Positions 42,787 to 54,000 are shown, counted from the first letter of the stretch. The stretch is DNA of 64,000 nucleotides from Halobacteriovoraceae bacterium (GCA_020635115.1 JACKAK010000001.1:310001-374000); one strand, 5' to 3'. Program-made: numbers and translations. Notes: generated by a model from the sequence alone, not told the origin.

Positions 42787-44766
42787 CTACCTCAATAGTG
42801 TTGCATTGTAGTTGAATGGCTGATTAACCTCGACAATTCCACCACCTGGAGGTTCTGGAAACTTGATACCACGAATAATGTTTATGGTACACATTTTTAC
42901 TTCTGAAGGAATTGAGCCCGTTTCTGATTTAATTGCAGCTCTTGAAACATGACCTGAAGCTCCGATTGTAAAATTAAAGCTAACAATACCATCGAACTTT
43001 TGGGTTCCAGAACTAAGTGCTCTTTGATAGCATCTCGTAAAGAGATCAGCTCTTGCAACTAGTTCTTTCCAAATTAAATCAGGATCCATGCCACCAAGGA
43101 CAACTGTTTTATTAGGGATTCCTGCTACATAGTTCACTTTCTTACTAACAATTCCTTCTGTGCCTTGGGTGGTATCAAGTTTTCCATCAGTAGCTCCACT
43201 TAAATCCCCCACATGTTGACTGACTGCAGCCTTAGTAGGACGAGTAGCAGTTGGTTCATTTGAAAAAGTTCCGGACTCAAATCCATCTGAACCAGAGTTA
43301 TTAAGTGCAGATCCCTGTCCAAGTCCCCCCTTTGAGAGCATCGAAGATAAGGCACTGGTAAAATTTTTAGACTTGTAAGTGTCCACATGACCCCTATTTA
43401 CTCCCCTATTTTTTGAATTTGACTTAGCAGAGCTAGATGAACTTTTAGACTTCGTACTTTGATTTGGAATAACCTTAGTTAGTTTATTATCTTTTCCTTG
43501 TTTAGGATTTGCCTTTTTTGGGATATCTGTGGATTTTGATGTTTTCGTCCCTATGGGCTCATTCTTTTCGTTCTCAACTTTTTTATTTGTTTGCTGAGTA
43601 TCTTTTTTGACTTCTTTGGTAACTGTTTGTTTAGGTGATTTTTGAATGACATCTTTCGGTTTATTTTTAGTACTTGAAATTGCAGGAGATTTTTTTACTG
43701 TTAATTTTTCACGATACAAAATAGTTGCAATCCTCTTAGGAGCTTTATCTTTTTCTTCCTCCTGATCAATTTCATAGTTCATAACAATACCAGTAAATAA
43801 ACTCAAAACAAGTAGCATGATGAACAGAAAGAATCGAAATCGTCTATCTCTTCTAAAATATGGAGCAACGGCAACTTTCGGAGGTTTTTCTGTATTTCTC
43901 ACAAAGATTTGAATTTGATCTTTGGAAAATTGAAATATGTCATCATTTTGCAATTCAATAGTATTATTACTATTAATTTGTTTTTTCTTACTTTCATTAT
44001 CTGAAATAATATTCAAATCATATCCATATAGAGGATGAACTAAAATACTTTTATTAATTGTAATGAAATCTACTTTTTCTTCTTTTCCAAGATAAGGATA
44101 TACAATCTGATCTTTTCCTGGATTAACTCCGACAAGTTTATAAGTATTTTTTACATCAGGAAGATAATCGATTGAAAAAATTCTATCTTGGAAGAGAATA
44201 ATTACTTCAACCGAGGTTTTATTATGATTATATTTAAATATCGGATAGAGATGTTCAACATCTTCAAATATGTATTCAGTAAAATCGGCCTTTGGATCTT
44301 TTGCCAAAGGATATTCAATCCTAGGTATAATTTCTTCGAATAAAGGCGCCTCTACTGGTAGAGTGATATCAAGAGTTGAATCATCAAAAGTAGGTGGAAT
44401 AATTTGAGGAATATCAGTTAGCATTTCAAGAGGTAGGTTTTCATTTCGAATATTTTTAAGAGATTTTTCAAAGATGAGTTCAACATTACCTACTTTGAGA
44501 ATATCTCCTTGTTTCAACGTTTCAGAAATAATACGTTTTGAATTTACAAAGGTTCCCGTTCGACTATTTAAATCGTATACTTTTGCTTGAGCCGAAGAAA
44601 CTTCAACAACACAATGAATTGCGGTCACTGAAAGATCATTTAGAACAATTTCACACGCTTCAGTTCTTCCAACAAGCATACGATTTTTTCTCACAAAAAA
44701 TAATTGATTATTTTTTGGGTTTCTGAATTGAAATAAGCTTCCTTGCTTCTCTAATGTATTTTCCAC
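42787..44766 (-). CDS. FHA - membrane helix - AgmX/TonB-C protein (GltG-like)
   Basis: A 659-residue protein spanning the inner membrane. Residues about 15-100 form an FHA phosphothreonine-binding domain (MLVGRTEACEIVLNDLSVTAIHC, DLNSRTGTFVNSKRI). One membrane helix lies near 310-330 (FFLFIMLLVLSLFTGIVM). Then comes a long Lys/Ser/Thr/Pro-rich periplasmic linker and, at 555-659, an AgmX/PglI-type TonB-like domain (FTRCYQRALSSGTQKFDGIVSFNFTIGASGHVS). This is the layout of GltG, which links cytoplasm and outer membrane in M. xanthus gliding. The start is GTG with a weak ribosome site. Last gene of the Glt-like operon. Confidence 0.85.
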   Translation of the reverse strand: MENTLEKQGSLFQFRNPKNNQLFFVRKNRMLVGRTEACEIVLNDLSVTAIHCVVEVSSAQAKVYDLNSRTGTFVNSKRIISETLKQGDILKVGNVELIFEKSLKNIRNENLPLEMLTDIPQIIPPTFDDSTLDITLPVEAPLFEEIIPRIEYPLAKDPKADFTEYIFEDVEHLYPIFKYNHNKTSVEVIILFQDRIFSIDYLPDVKNTYKLVGVNPGKDQIVYPYLGKEEKVDFITINKSILVHPLYGYDLNIISDNESKKKQINSNNTIELQNDDIFQFSKDQIQIFVRNTEKPPKVAVAPYFRRDRRFRFFLFIMLLVLSLFTGIVMNYEIDQEEEKDKAPKRIATILYREKLTVKKSPAISSTKNKPKDVIQKSPKQTVTKEVKKDTQQTNKKVENEKNEPIGTKTSKSTDIPKKANPKQGKDNKLTKVIPNQSTKSKSSSSSAKSNSKNRGVNRGHVDTYKSKNFTSALSSMLSKGGLGQGSALNNSGSDGFESGTFSNEPTATRPTKAAVSQHVGDLSGATDGKLDTTQGTEGIVSKKVNYVAGIPNKTVVLGGMDPDLIWKELVARADLFTRCYQRALSSGTQKFDGIVSFNFTIGASGHVSRAAIKSETGSIPSEVKMCTINIIRGIKFPEPPGGGIVEVNQPFNYNATLLR

Positions 44767-44780
44767 TTTAAACGTCCATG

Positions 44781-45056
44781 TTATCTAATTCTTTCTACTG
44801 ACCTTCTGATTTTATCATTGAAACTTTTTCTATAAGGTAATTTATTTCGAAACATTTTCTGAAACCTTGGATTCAAAGAAAGGTCTCCAGGAGCACCCAA
44901 TTGTCCCTCTATATAAAAGTTTTCAAAATCAAATTTTTCATATTTTTTATATTTATAAATTATGTTTTCTTCTTTATTTGTAACTTCTTTTTTTTGGGCC
45001 ATACATATATTACTAAAAAGAAGAATGCCTACTAGGAAGAATTTAAATAAATCCAT
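44781..45056 (-). CDS. Small periplasmic protein of the Glt-like operon (GltF-like?)
   Basis: A 91-residue protein with a signal peptide (FKFFLVGILLFSNICMAQ). The mature part has FDFENFYIEGQLGAPGDLSLNPRFQKMFRN and ends basic with DKIRRSVERIR. It sits exactly where GltF lies in M. xanthus, between the TPR lipoprotein (GltE) and the FHA protein (GltG), and its pattern of IEG-Q-L then a basic helical end is plausible for that family; I recall this only loosely. It overlaps the TPR lipoprotein gene by 14 bases. Confidence 0.6.
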   Translation of the reverse strand: MDLFKFFLVGILLFSNICMAQKKEVTNKEENIIYKYKKYEKFDFENFYIEGQLGAPGDLSLNPRFQKMFRNKLPYRKSFNDKIRRSVERIR

Positions 45057-45981
45057 TTGTCACCCCTAGAAATTGTGAAATATTTTTGTAATATTCTTTG
45101 TCTTCTTTTAATTGATCTGTTTCAACCATCAAAAATATTGCCTTGGACTTACCAATTTGCCCCAAAAGCTTAAGTGTTATTGAATAATTAATACCTATAA
45201 AAGGAATTTTAAAAGCTGCTTCATTTAATCTTTCAAATTCATCTTTTGCATTTTTTAAATCTCCAGATAATAAATATGCACTAGCAAGAGCAGCTGTTAC
45301 TTCAACATCACGCATATTAGAGTTTTGTAAAAATTTAAAGTATTGAATGGCATTATCCGTGAAACCAAATTTTAATAAAATTTGAGCTAAATTAAAAACT
45401 GGAGTCAATGAAACACTATTTTCCTTGATTGCTTTTTCATATGCAAGTTTTGCTTTTGGGTAATTACCTTTGAGTTGGTAAATAACTCCAATATTATTTA
45501 TGGCCGGCGAGTATGATTTATCAAGTGATTTAGCCTTATTATAAAAAATTAATGCTTTTTCAATTTCACCTTGCTTTAAATAGCAAGTACCAACTTGATT
45601 CCAGTAAGATGGATTTTTCTTATAAGTTCTATAAAGATCATCAAAATGATTGCTTGCAAGATCAAAGCTAGAAGCATGACAAAATGCTGCTAGTTTTGAA
45701 ATTTGACCTTGAGATGTAGTATCAACTTTGGCCTCAACTAATTTTACGACTTTTTTTACTTTTTGATCAGATACTCTATCCAATGTTTCAGAATAAAGAA
45801 GATCATCTTTTAGATCTAGATCCCAATAATTATCAGGGTAATAATCTTCTGACCTCACATATTTCTTATAGGATGTTTTTTTAAAATCTTCATTTGAAAT
45901 ATTATCAATGCTTTCTACATTTTTGTTAGTAGTAGAGCATGAAACTATCATTAATGAAAGTAAGACAAAAAGTAAGTTCAC
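45043..45981 (-). CDS. TPR lipoprotein (GltE/AglT-like)
   Basis: A 312-residue lipoprotein: LLSLMIVSCSTTNKN gives the lipobox with Cys15. About residues 110-300 are tetratricopeptide repeats (PSYWNQVGTCYLKQGEIEKALIFYNKAKSLDKSY, PAINNIGVIYQLKGNYPKAKLAYEKAI, and more), a scaffold for protein contacts. M. xanthus GltE (AglT) is also a TPR lipoprotein beside a large TPR protein. The start is GTG overlapping the previous stop, with GGAGGG five bases upstream. Confidence 0.85.
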   Translation of the reverse strand: MNLLFVLLSLMIVSCSTTNKNVESIDNISNEDFKKTSYKKYVRSEDYYPDNYWDLDLKDDLLYSETLDRVSDQKVKKVVKLVEAKVDTTSQGQISKLAAFCHASSFDLASNHFDDLYRTYKKNPSYWNQVGTCYLKQGEIEKALIFYNKAKSLDKSYSPAINNIGVIYQLKGNYPKAKLAYEKAIKENSVSLTPVFNLAQILLKFGFTDNAIQYFKFLQNSNMRDVEVTAALASAYLLSGDLKNAKDEFERLNEAAFKIPFIGINYSITLKLLGQIGKSKAIFLMVETDQLKEDKEYYKNISQFLGVTNGFI

Positions 45982-48845
45982 TTTTTCCCTCCTCTGTCCA
46001 TAACAATTCCGCTTCTTGGATAATGGTATTCAATGTTTACCGGGAATCGCTTCTCGCTAAAAAACCAATAATTATCACTTGATAAAACCTGATTCTTTTT
46101 AATATATGATTTTGCTTCATTGATGAGTACTGGAATTTTGTTTATCAAAGGAATGTGATCTCTTTTTAGATTTGCTCTTAAATCGTTTAAGTCTTGTGGG
46201 TCTATTCCTTCTGGTGAAAATTTCAAAAGCTCATCAACATATCTTGTATAAGTTTCTACCATAATTCTATATACCTTTACGCTCCCATCTCCTGAGGGAA
46301 TTTTGAGAATATTATCTGCAAAATTCACAAATTTATTCAGCTTTTGAAATCTTTTAGTGAATTGTTTAACAAAGAGGTTAAATGGAAATTTGAGTTGTAT
46401 TTCCCAAATTTCATTTTCCATCTTTTTGAGTTCTTCTATTTTCAGTAATGAAACAACGTCAGTTGATTGTGCAGTAATTTCATAATTATTTTTTAAGGTT
46501 TCTGAGTAATAGTTAAATATTTTGTTTTCTATGATCTTTGATTCTTCAAACCGTACTTTAGTTTTTAAATATGTCATATACTCATACAAACTTGATATAA
46601 TCCTTCCCCGTAAAACTCGTTCATTCTCTACTGTTTCTAACCAATCTCGGTATCTTTGCCAGTCCTTTTTGTCTGCATAGTAATCTAGAATATTATATTT
46701 TGCGTCTCTAATCAGCGAACTTTTAACACCGCAACTACTTCCATCGAGGGCAATCATCTGAGCTTTTTCAAATTGTTTATTTAAAAGCAATGTCAATACT
46801 GTTTCATTAAAAAGTTGATCAGACTTATTCGTTTTTAATGAACAAATTTTACTATATGTCATGTTATAAATTTCGGCCGATTCTGCAAATAGTCTACGGT
46901 TGAACAAATCTGAAGCAATTAGAATATAAGAGCTTAAAAATTTTAAAACTTTTTTTGAATTTTTTATTTCTAAAGATCTTTTTGTCCATTGATAAAGTTT
47001 TTTTCCGTGACCTAATTCATAAAAAAGAGTGGCTATATTATAGGCAGAATTAACTTTAGCATCCCAATTACTGTCAGGAGACTTATAAATGTCGATATAT
47101 GCTTTTAAGGCCTCTTTTTTTAATCCATTATCATTATTTTTTTCAATATCTTGAAGTTGGATTATTGCTGCAATCTCTCTTAATTTTTTGTAATAGCCCT
47201 TAGAAACCTTAATATTTTTAATTCTTATATTTTTTACCCAGGCAACGACTTCTTTTTTCTGTCCGTTTTTTCTATACGCATCAACAATATTTCCTATCAT
47301 AATCTCAATTGTTTTTGTGTCGCTTGGGAATTCTTTAGAAAAATTATAAATTGTTTCTTCGGCCTTAGGATAGTTCTTTCGCTCAAGATAGAAAGAAAAA
47401 AGTCTTTGATAAATTTTATTAATTTTTTTATTTTTTCCTGAATTTGCAATTGTTAGAGTAAAGACTTTCTCTAAGTAGCTATCTTTTTGCTTTTTCGTAA
47501 CGTTTGGCAAACCCATTGTTGCAAGCATTCCTTTTAGTGCCAATTCTTTAAATTTTTTGTCTCCAGATTTTTCAGAAAGTTCTAAGGATCTATCATAATA
47601 ATTCATTGCTTTATCTACTTCACTATTTGCATACATTGCCTCTGCTGCTAAGAAATAACTTTCAGTAGAATCTTTTGGAGAAATCACACCCAATAAATCA
47701 TAATATTTTGCTGCTTCATATGCTCTTTTTGCTCTTAATTTAGGATTTCCTTTCATAAACTTGCTAACGCTCTGTTTTTGAGCACTTGCGGCCTTTCTTT
47801 TGATTTGATAAACTAATGTTTCTTTTTGTGTTTCATTCAAAAAATTTAATTTCTTACTAACTAGTACTGCACTGACATCGTAGTGATTATCAATATCTCC
47901 TGATTTGTCATAAACATTGAGTAAAGAAAAATAAACTTTGACCTCATCTTCTTCTGTATGTGTGTATTTCTTCGCTCTGATTAGGACTTTTGCAGCACTT
48001 TCAAATTTTCCGTTGTCAAATAATATTTTTGAAATATTTACTAGACCATCAATTGTATTTGTATTTGTATCTTCAAAATATTTAATTCCTTGATCAAGTT
48101 TACCGGCCTGAATATAAAAATACCCCAGATCTTTTTGTGTGTTTTTCCTCATATCTACAAACTCTTTTCTCGAGCTGTAATTATCAACTTCCAACATCAT
48201 TCTTAAGGCCATATCATATTTTTTAAGGCGCATATAAGTCCATGCCAAGTTATACGCATCTTTAGTCCACCATTTTTCAAGTTTTTTTCTTAAAGCACTC
48301 TCATAAAGTGGAACTGCTTTTTGATATTTTCTTTGATTATAATACAATTCGGCCAAGGCCAGTTTAGATTTATAATTAATTGTAGAATCATTTTGAGATA
48401 AATTTATGGCCTGATCAAAATATTGGATTGATTTTTTTAGATCATTAAATTCTTTGGCATTGTAAGCTAAAATATAATAGACATCTGATTTTCTTTTGAA
48501 GTTTTTAAACTTTTTTAACATTAATAAAGATGTTTTTTGTGCTTGTACAAAATATTTTCGTGATTCAAAAAAATATTCAGATCTTTTATGTTTATATCTT
48601 TCTTTGGCAGGAATAGCTAAATATTTATCTAATTCCATTTCTTTAAGAAATCTGGCCTTTTCTAAAAGAAGTTCGGCCATTCTTAGCATAAAATTTGGAC
48701 TTGTTCCCTTTGAGTTTTTATTTAGACGAGTTACTTCGGCCAACTCTTCATCAATAATTGAAATAATTTCTTTAACTTTTTCATTGGCCAATGATATTTG
48801 TCCTATAAATAAAAAAATGAATATTAATAGGTTAAAAAATTTCAT
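45978..48845 (-). CDS. Large periplasmic TPR protein (GltD/AgmU-like)
   Basis: A 955-residue protein with a signal peptide (FFNLLIFIFLFIGQISLA) and about a dozen degenerate TPR-like helical pairs from residue 25 onward, clearest at YFDQAINLSQNDSTINYKSKLALAELYYNQRKYQKAVPLYESAL and KAMNYYDRSLELSEKSGD. It ends in an IPVLINEAKSYIKK...YHYPRSGIVMDRGGKK tail. Size, secretion and position match GltD (AgmU), a periplasmic scaffold of the gliding machine. The longest frame begins at a GTG three codons earlier; ATG 48845 overlaps the upstream stop as TGATG. Confidence 0.8.
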   Translation of the reverse strand: MKFFNLLIFIFLFIGQISLANEKVKEIISIIDEELAEVTRLNKNSKGTSPNFMLRMAELLLEKARFLKEMELDKYLAIPAKERYKHKRSEYFFESRKYFVQAQKTSLLMLKKFKNFKRKSDVYYILAYNAKEFNDLKKSIQYFDQAINLSQNDSTINYKSKLALAELYYNQRKYQKAVPLYESALRKKLEKWWTKDAYNLAWTYMRLKKYDMALRMMLEVDNYSSRKEFVDMRKNTQKDLGYFYIQAGKLDQGIKYFEDTNTNTIDGLVNISKILFDNGKFESAAKVLIRAKKYTHTEEDEVKVYFSLLNVYDKSGDIDNHYDVSAVLVSKKLNFLNETQKETLVYQIKRKAASAQKQSVSKFMKGNPKLRAKRAYEAAKYYDLLGVISPKDSTESYFLAAEAMYANSEVDKAMNYYDRSLELSEKSGDKKFKELALKGMLATMGLPNVTKKQKDSYLEKVFTLTIANSGKNKKINKIYQRLFSFYLERKNYPKAEETIYNFSKEFPSDTKTIEIMIGNIVDAYRKNGQKKEVVAWVKNIRIKNIKVSKGYYKKLREIAAIIQLQDIEKNNDNGLKKEALKAYIDIYKSPDSNWDAKVNSAYNIATLFYELGHGKKLYQWTKRSLEIKNSKKVLKFLSSYILIASDLFNRRLFAESAEIYNMTYSKICSLKTNKSDQLFNETVLTLLLNKQFEKAQMIALDGSSCGVKSSLIRDAKYNILDYYADKKDWQRYRDWLETVENERVLRGRIISSLYEYMTYLKTKVRFEESKIIENKIFNYYSETLKNNYEITAQSTDVVSLLKIEELKKMENEIWEIQLKFPFNLFVKQFTKRFQKLNKFVNFADNILKIPSGDGSVKVYRIMVETYTRYVDELLKFSPEGIDPQDLNDLRANLKRDHIPLINKIPVLINEAKSYIKKNQVLSSDNYWFFSEKRFPVNIEYHYPRSGIVMDRGGKK

Positions 48846-50263
48846 CAAATACACTCAGATTTTAGGGAGAACACATAATCACCTAACTCATCGGCCCAGA
48901 ACTCCCCTTTAAAGGGCCAAAAATATTGTCTGTCTGTTTTTACTACATTATTGATATTTCCTCTAAATCGTGAATTATTTAAAGGTCTATTATAGAGGCC
49001 CATTTTTTTTCGTCCAAGAATCTCGAGTTTAATATAACTCATACCTTCAAATGATTTTAGCATTTGGAGCTCATAGACTTTTATTCTTTTTTGAACATAA
49101 GCTCCAATTAAATCCCTTTGCAATTTCAATGTTTCCCTCAAGGATTTATCTAAATATCTTGTAAATCCCAAGTCCTTTAAGGAGGAAAGTACCTCAATTT
49201 CTTTTAGCCCACTTGTATAAACTTGCAATAGATCTCTAAATGCAGGATCCCAAGTAATATCTTTAAGAATATTTCTCAATAATTCATTTCCTCGTTGCTT
49301 ACCATCTAAAAATGTTTTTGATAATAAGTAATAATACTTATAGTCGTTACGATGTGTTTTCGATAGCTCGAGTATATTTTTATAATCTTTTTCATAACGT
49401 TGATAAAAATCATCTACAACAAATTTAGTATCATTCCACAAACAAAGTTCCATATAGCTAAGAGCACGTAAAACATCTATTTCTGGGTTGAAAATAAAAT
49501 TTAAAATTGGCGCTTTATAAGTAACAAGCTTTCCAAGTGCGCGATTATAATCTCTTTGATAAAAACTATTCCAGGCCTCTTCAAATAAAATCTCCGGCCA
49601 AATATAAGACGATTTTGGCAAATTAAGATAAGATCTGTTCGCCAAATCATGTTTCTTAGCTGTGAACAATGTACGAGATTCACCGATAATGCAATAGTCG
49701 CGATTAATCTCCATTTCCCTTCTTCTATCTTTGTCTTTGAGGTCCCCAATCATTTTTTGAGATAATTCAACACAATCTTTGAAAGCGAGTAGAGCATTTT
49801 CATAACTTTCTTTCATTACATACAAACTTGCCTCTAAATGTAGCGCAAATGGCCGTATGGGGTGAACACGCGGTATTGCTGCATTCAAAGTATTGATTGA
49901 TTCATCATATTTCCCTTGTCTAAAGAATTTCTTGGCCAAAATGTATTTTATCGTAGGAGATTTGCTTTTATTTAAAATCCTATCTGGTAAAATTTCAAAT
50001 TGTGTGACACCTACTTTGGCAATTAATCTTTCAATAATTGGGTCAATTTCAGAGTGAACAATTTTTTTATTTGAGAATAAATATTCTTTTACAAATGGGA
50101 CTGCAGATAAGTACATTTCTGAGTCCATCAAAGAGTTGGCAACTCTATGATAGTTTTGAGTTGAAGACCTTGAATCTTGATAATATCTCCATGCCTCCGT
50201 CACTGATGATAGGGCAGCTTGAGAGAAAAGGATTAAAGTAATTAAGGACAATATTATTTTCAT
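48845..50263 (-). CDS. Periplasmic TPR protein (GltC-like)
   Basis: A 472-residue protein with a signal peptide (IILSLITLILFSQAALSS). Residues 100-290 have TPR-like repeats (SPTIKYILAKKFFRQGKYDESINTLNAAIP, ALHLEASLYVMKESYENALLAFKDC). The C-terminus RQYFWPFKGEFWADELGDYVFSLKSEC is distinctive and resembles the end of TPR proteins from gliding clusters of myxobacteria, such as GltC; this is from memory. Its ATG overlaps the stop of the beta-barrel gene (TAATG). Confidence 0.7.
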   Translation of the reverse strand: MKIILSLITLILFSQAALSSVTEAWRYYQDSRSSTQNYHRVANSLMDSEMYLSAVPFVKEYLFSNKKIVHSEIDPIIERLIAKVGVTQFEILPDRILNKSKSPTIKYILAKKFFRQGKYDESINTLNAAIPRVHPIRPFALHLEASLYVMKESYENALLAFKDCVELSQKMIGDLKDKDRRREMEINRDYCIIGESRTLFTAKKHDLANRSYLNLPKSSYIWPEILFEEAWNSFYQRDYNRALGKLVTYKAPILNFIFNPEIDVLRALSYMELCLWNDTKFVVDDFYQRYEKDYKNILELSKTHRNDYKYYYLLSKTFLDGKQRGNELLRNILKDITWDPAFRDLLQVYTSGLKEIEVLSSLKDLGFTRYLDKSLRETLKLQRDLIGAYVQKRIKVYELQMLKSFEGMSYIKLEILGRKKMGLYNRPLNNSRFRGNINNVVKTDRQYFWPFKGEFWADELGDYVFSLKSECI

Positions 50264-50952
50264 TAAAAATGTATCCCCATCGAAGCCGTAAAGTCATAGT
50301 TACTATCCCAAATTTGAACTGAAGTATCAGAGGCCTTATCTGCGCGAAAGTGGTTTGTGGCCAAGTCTAATCTAAGATTAATTAATTCCGTAACGTAGAA
50401 CTGTAGGGTTATCTGCCAAAGAAATGAATTATGTGTTTCAGATACACTTTCATTAAATAGGTCATTTCTAAATTGCGGTCCATTATTTGATTCTTTGAAT
50501 TTAGCATACCCCACGCCAAGAAAGACATCGTAATACAAAATCGCATTAAAGGTGTTGATTTTTGAATAAAATGGAGACCAAAGAAACATTGCTCCAAAAT
50601 AATTATCGACGAGTCTTCTAAAAGGTGTCGATCCTGCGCCTCCATTATTTCTGACAAGTGCTGCGGTTTCGTTTTCTTTAGCACTTTGTTTAGAGTATAA
50701 CATTTCAAATCCATAATTTTCAGTTGCAAAATACCCAAGCCTTCCTTGTAAAACTGTAGTATCAACAAATGCTCCATTTGTAGTTAGTCCTCCTCCGACA
50801 TGAACATGTATTTTTTTTTGCTTGAGAAATTTCCTATTTTGTAAAACGTACACCTCTTTATCTTGATCTAACCAACCAAAGTCATAGACAGAATCTAAAG
50901 CAGCATAGAGCTGAGATATTGGAAATAGTAAGATAATGAATAATTTTGACAT
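50263..50952 (-). CDS. Outer membrane beta-barrel protein, OMP_myx_plus type (GltA/B/H-like)
   Basis: A 229-residue protein with a signal peptide (LFIILLFPISQLYA). It has the features of the TIGR04565-type barrels: an early VYVLQNRKFLKQKKIHVHVGGGL block, ATENYGFEMLYSK, a strand pattern to the end and a C-terminal Phe (ASMGIHF). Such barrels are the outer membrane parts of the Glt complex and occur widely in myxobacteria and predatory bacteria. AGGGAG precedes the ATG. It is the first gene of the Glt-like operon. Confidence 0.78.
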   Translation of the reverse strand: MSKLFIILLFPISQLYAALDSVYDFGWLDQDKEVYVLQNRKFLKQKKIHVHVGGGLTTNGAFVDTTVLQGRLGYFATENYGFEMLYSKQSAKENETAALVRNNGGAGSTPFRRLVDNYFGAMFLWSPFYSKINTFNAILYYDVFLGVGYAKFKESNNGPQFRNDLFNESVSETHNSFLWQITLQFYVTELINLRLDLATNHFRADKASDTSVQIWDSNYDFTASMGIHF

Positions 50953-51015
50953 ATTCTCCCTGCTTTTTTTTGCTCAAGATAGAGCTTCTCCCTAATTAAT
51001 TCTAACATGAAGAAA

Positions 51016-54000
51016 TTAGGTCGCAAGGGAGCAAGGTTGGCAAATATTTCTATATCCGCAAGAAGCACAAAAAGTTTGATCCATTTCATCAAGATTTGAC
51101 AGTCTTTTCCAGTGGCCAAACAATTCAGATTCAACCTCACTAAAAGTTAACACCTTAGTAATTTTCTCTTGGGTATCCAGATAGAGAATTTCTAACATAC
51201 AAGTAAATTGTGTCGTATCCAAATTATATATTTTTGCTAATCCATAAGCATAGCAAAGTAGTTGACACCAGTAAGCAGATTCTTTAGTTGATTTTCTTTG
51301 TCCACTTTTAAAGTCCCATACTTTTAATCTTTTATTATCCGAGTTTTTTGGTAAAAAGAACAAATCTGGTGTTCCTGAAATCATTTGTCCAAAGATAGGA
51401 AATTTAACTGGTAACTCACTATGGAATTCAAAGTTAACATGTTCACTTGAAATCAGATCAAGGCACCATTGAATTTTTGTTACATCCTCTTGTTCTATGT
51501 ATCTAGGTATAACCATATTATGTTTTAAAGCGTACTCAATTGCACTATGTAGATTTGTTCCTCTTTTGGCATCTGATTTCATTTCAAAATCATTTTTTTT
51601 ATCAAATTCATCTGATGTGAATTGTTCAAAATTTTCTTCAAATTTACATATAACATTAAAAAAGAATTTCCTTGGACATTGAGCGATTTGAGCTAATTTT
51701 GTAACCGAAAGCTCGGCAATTAATCCTAATTGCTCACCCTCTAAACTCAATTTTGTTTGAATTCCTAAATTATCAGAATGAAACAAAGGTCTATCAATAA
51801 TTTTTTTGTTCGCAACAGGTTGGTTAGGTAATTTTATGACTTCAATTGGAGAGGAGACTTCACTTTCTTTCCATTTTCTTATTCCTTCTATCCAGCTTTC
51901 TTTTGAATAAGATAGTTCTCCTTTAAAATTAGAAACATTCACCCAACTAATACTTTTCACGGCCCTTGTGCAGGCAACATAAAACAACCTTTTTGATTCT
52001 GAAAATTCTTTTCTTTTTAAAATAAGATTCTCTAAAATCAGAGAAGGGGATGAATATGCTTTTTTATCACTTGCATTTACCTTCCATTTTATTGCACCAG
52101 GTAATAATCCGAAAAAATCTCTATTCGCAGGAGACATACCATTGGTATGTATTCCTGCGAGAACAACATGGTCAAATTCTAGTCCTTTAGAAGCGTGAGC
52201 AGTCATAATAACAATTTTTGGATTAGCATTGAATCTAAAGTCTATAGAATAAGTTTCATTTGAAGAGGAATTCAAATAGTCCCAAATGCTCTCTACTTGT
52301 CCAAAATTTATATCAATTAAAGAAAATATTTTATCTAGATTTTCGCCGTGGAGTGAATTGTGAATATTGTGAAAGACCAAAAAAGATTTAAACGCATATT
52401 TCAGTCCAAAAGATTTTTGATTTCTTTCAAAATTAAAAATGCTTTGTTCAACTAATTTTGAATCATTTTTAATTTCCAAGTAAGAAAAAAAACCATCAAT
52501 TAAAATTCTTGTTCTATAAATTGGTTGCTTCTCATCAAGTGAATATTCCAATAGAGCTTTAAAAACACATAAAATAGGATCATGTGCCAGCTTCACTTTG
52601 GTCTGAGCAATAAAGCTAATATTACTTTCAATTAGTTCATCTATTAAAAACTTTAAGGGAGATAATTTTCTATACAACAAACAAATTTTTTCATTTGGAG
52701 ATTTTTTTAGTCGATCTTGAATTATTTGAATTATTCCCGATGCTTCAATCTGATCTATTTGTGTACTTGTATACCGTTCTTCACTCATAACTAGCAATTG
52801 ATACTCGTTTATGTCCCCAATATTACTTCTCTCCAGTATTGGGTTCTCCTGAGGATCTACATCAACGCTAAATAAATCTATTCCGCTAAAATCAGAACCA
52901 AGTTTAAAAAGGTAATCAAAGATCCTATTATTAAAATTTATTACATTTCCGCAAGAACGATAATTATTAGATAATAGATGACATATTTTAACATTTTTCA
53001 TACATTCTTTAAAAACAGCTACCTCACCTCCCCTAAAACCATAAATTGCTTGTTTAAGATCTCCAACGCAGAATATATTTTGGAAATCATTCAAAGCTAA
53101 TGCTTTCAAAATATTAAATTGTATAAAAGAAGTGTCTTGAAACTCATCTATAATAAAATACTGATAACATTTTCTAATCCGTTCTAGAACCTCAATATTT
53201 TTAACGGTCTTTGAAATAATGTATTCGAGATCAGAGAAAGTTATTCCGTAAATAGAATTATAATTTACGCTAACGTTTTTATAAACATTTACAAAAATAT
53301 TCATCCAAGATTTATATACATTTTTACTCTCTACAAAACAGTTTAAAGCTTCATAATTTTTAGCTAAAAATGTTCTCAGTCCCTTCACTCCTTCAATTTG
53401 TTTTTCAAGAGCAATGTATCCAAGTTTTTTAGGAGGTGACGTTACATGTTTAAATTCTTCGAAGTATTTATTTATATTAACCAGCAAGTTTTCTTGTTCA
53501 GCATTAATTGATTCTAGAATGTCTAAAAAATATTCTAAATGTTGATACCATTTTTTGTCATAATGAACACTATCAACAATACCCATTTCACTTTTCAAAG
53601 TGAGAACATCTATCCCTAAAAGAGGAATAATTTCTTGGAGATATTTTGCTATAGAAAAATGATCAATTGATTCGAGAGTAAATAAGTCCCAATATTCACG
53701 AAGAGTTGGATCAGAAAATATTTTGTACATCCCATTGGAAATTTCTTGACGATGCCCAACGATAAGATCTTTGTCTAGAACAAGATCATCTTTAATAAGT
53801 TCGTTTAAAGCATTATCTACGAGTGACTTAATTTTTAATCGAGATTCAGTGGAACTCAGTAATGGAACTTCTTGATCTATACCAACTATTAAACCCGATG
53901 AAATTAATTTAAAACAAAATCCATGAATTGTAGTAACATTCAAATACCCTATACAATTGGATACTACATCCCAAATTTTATTAATTGTTTTACACTGACC

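Noticed and set aside
42772..42789. TAGAAA/TTTCTA inverted repeat between the TonB receptor and FHA genes
   Set aside because: Only six A/T-rich pairs, too weak to call a terminator.
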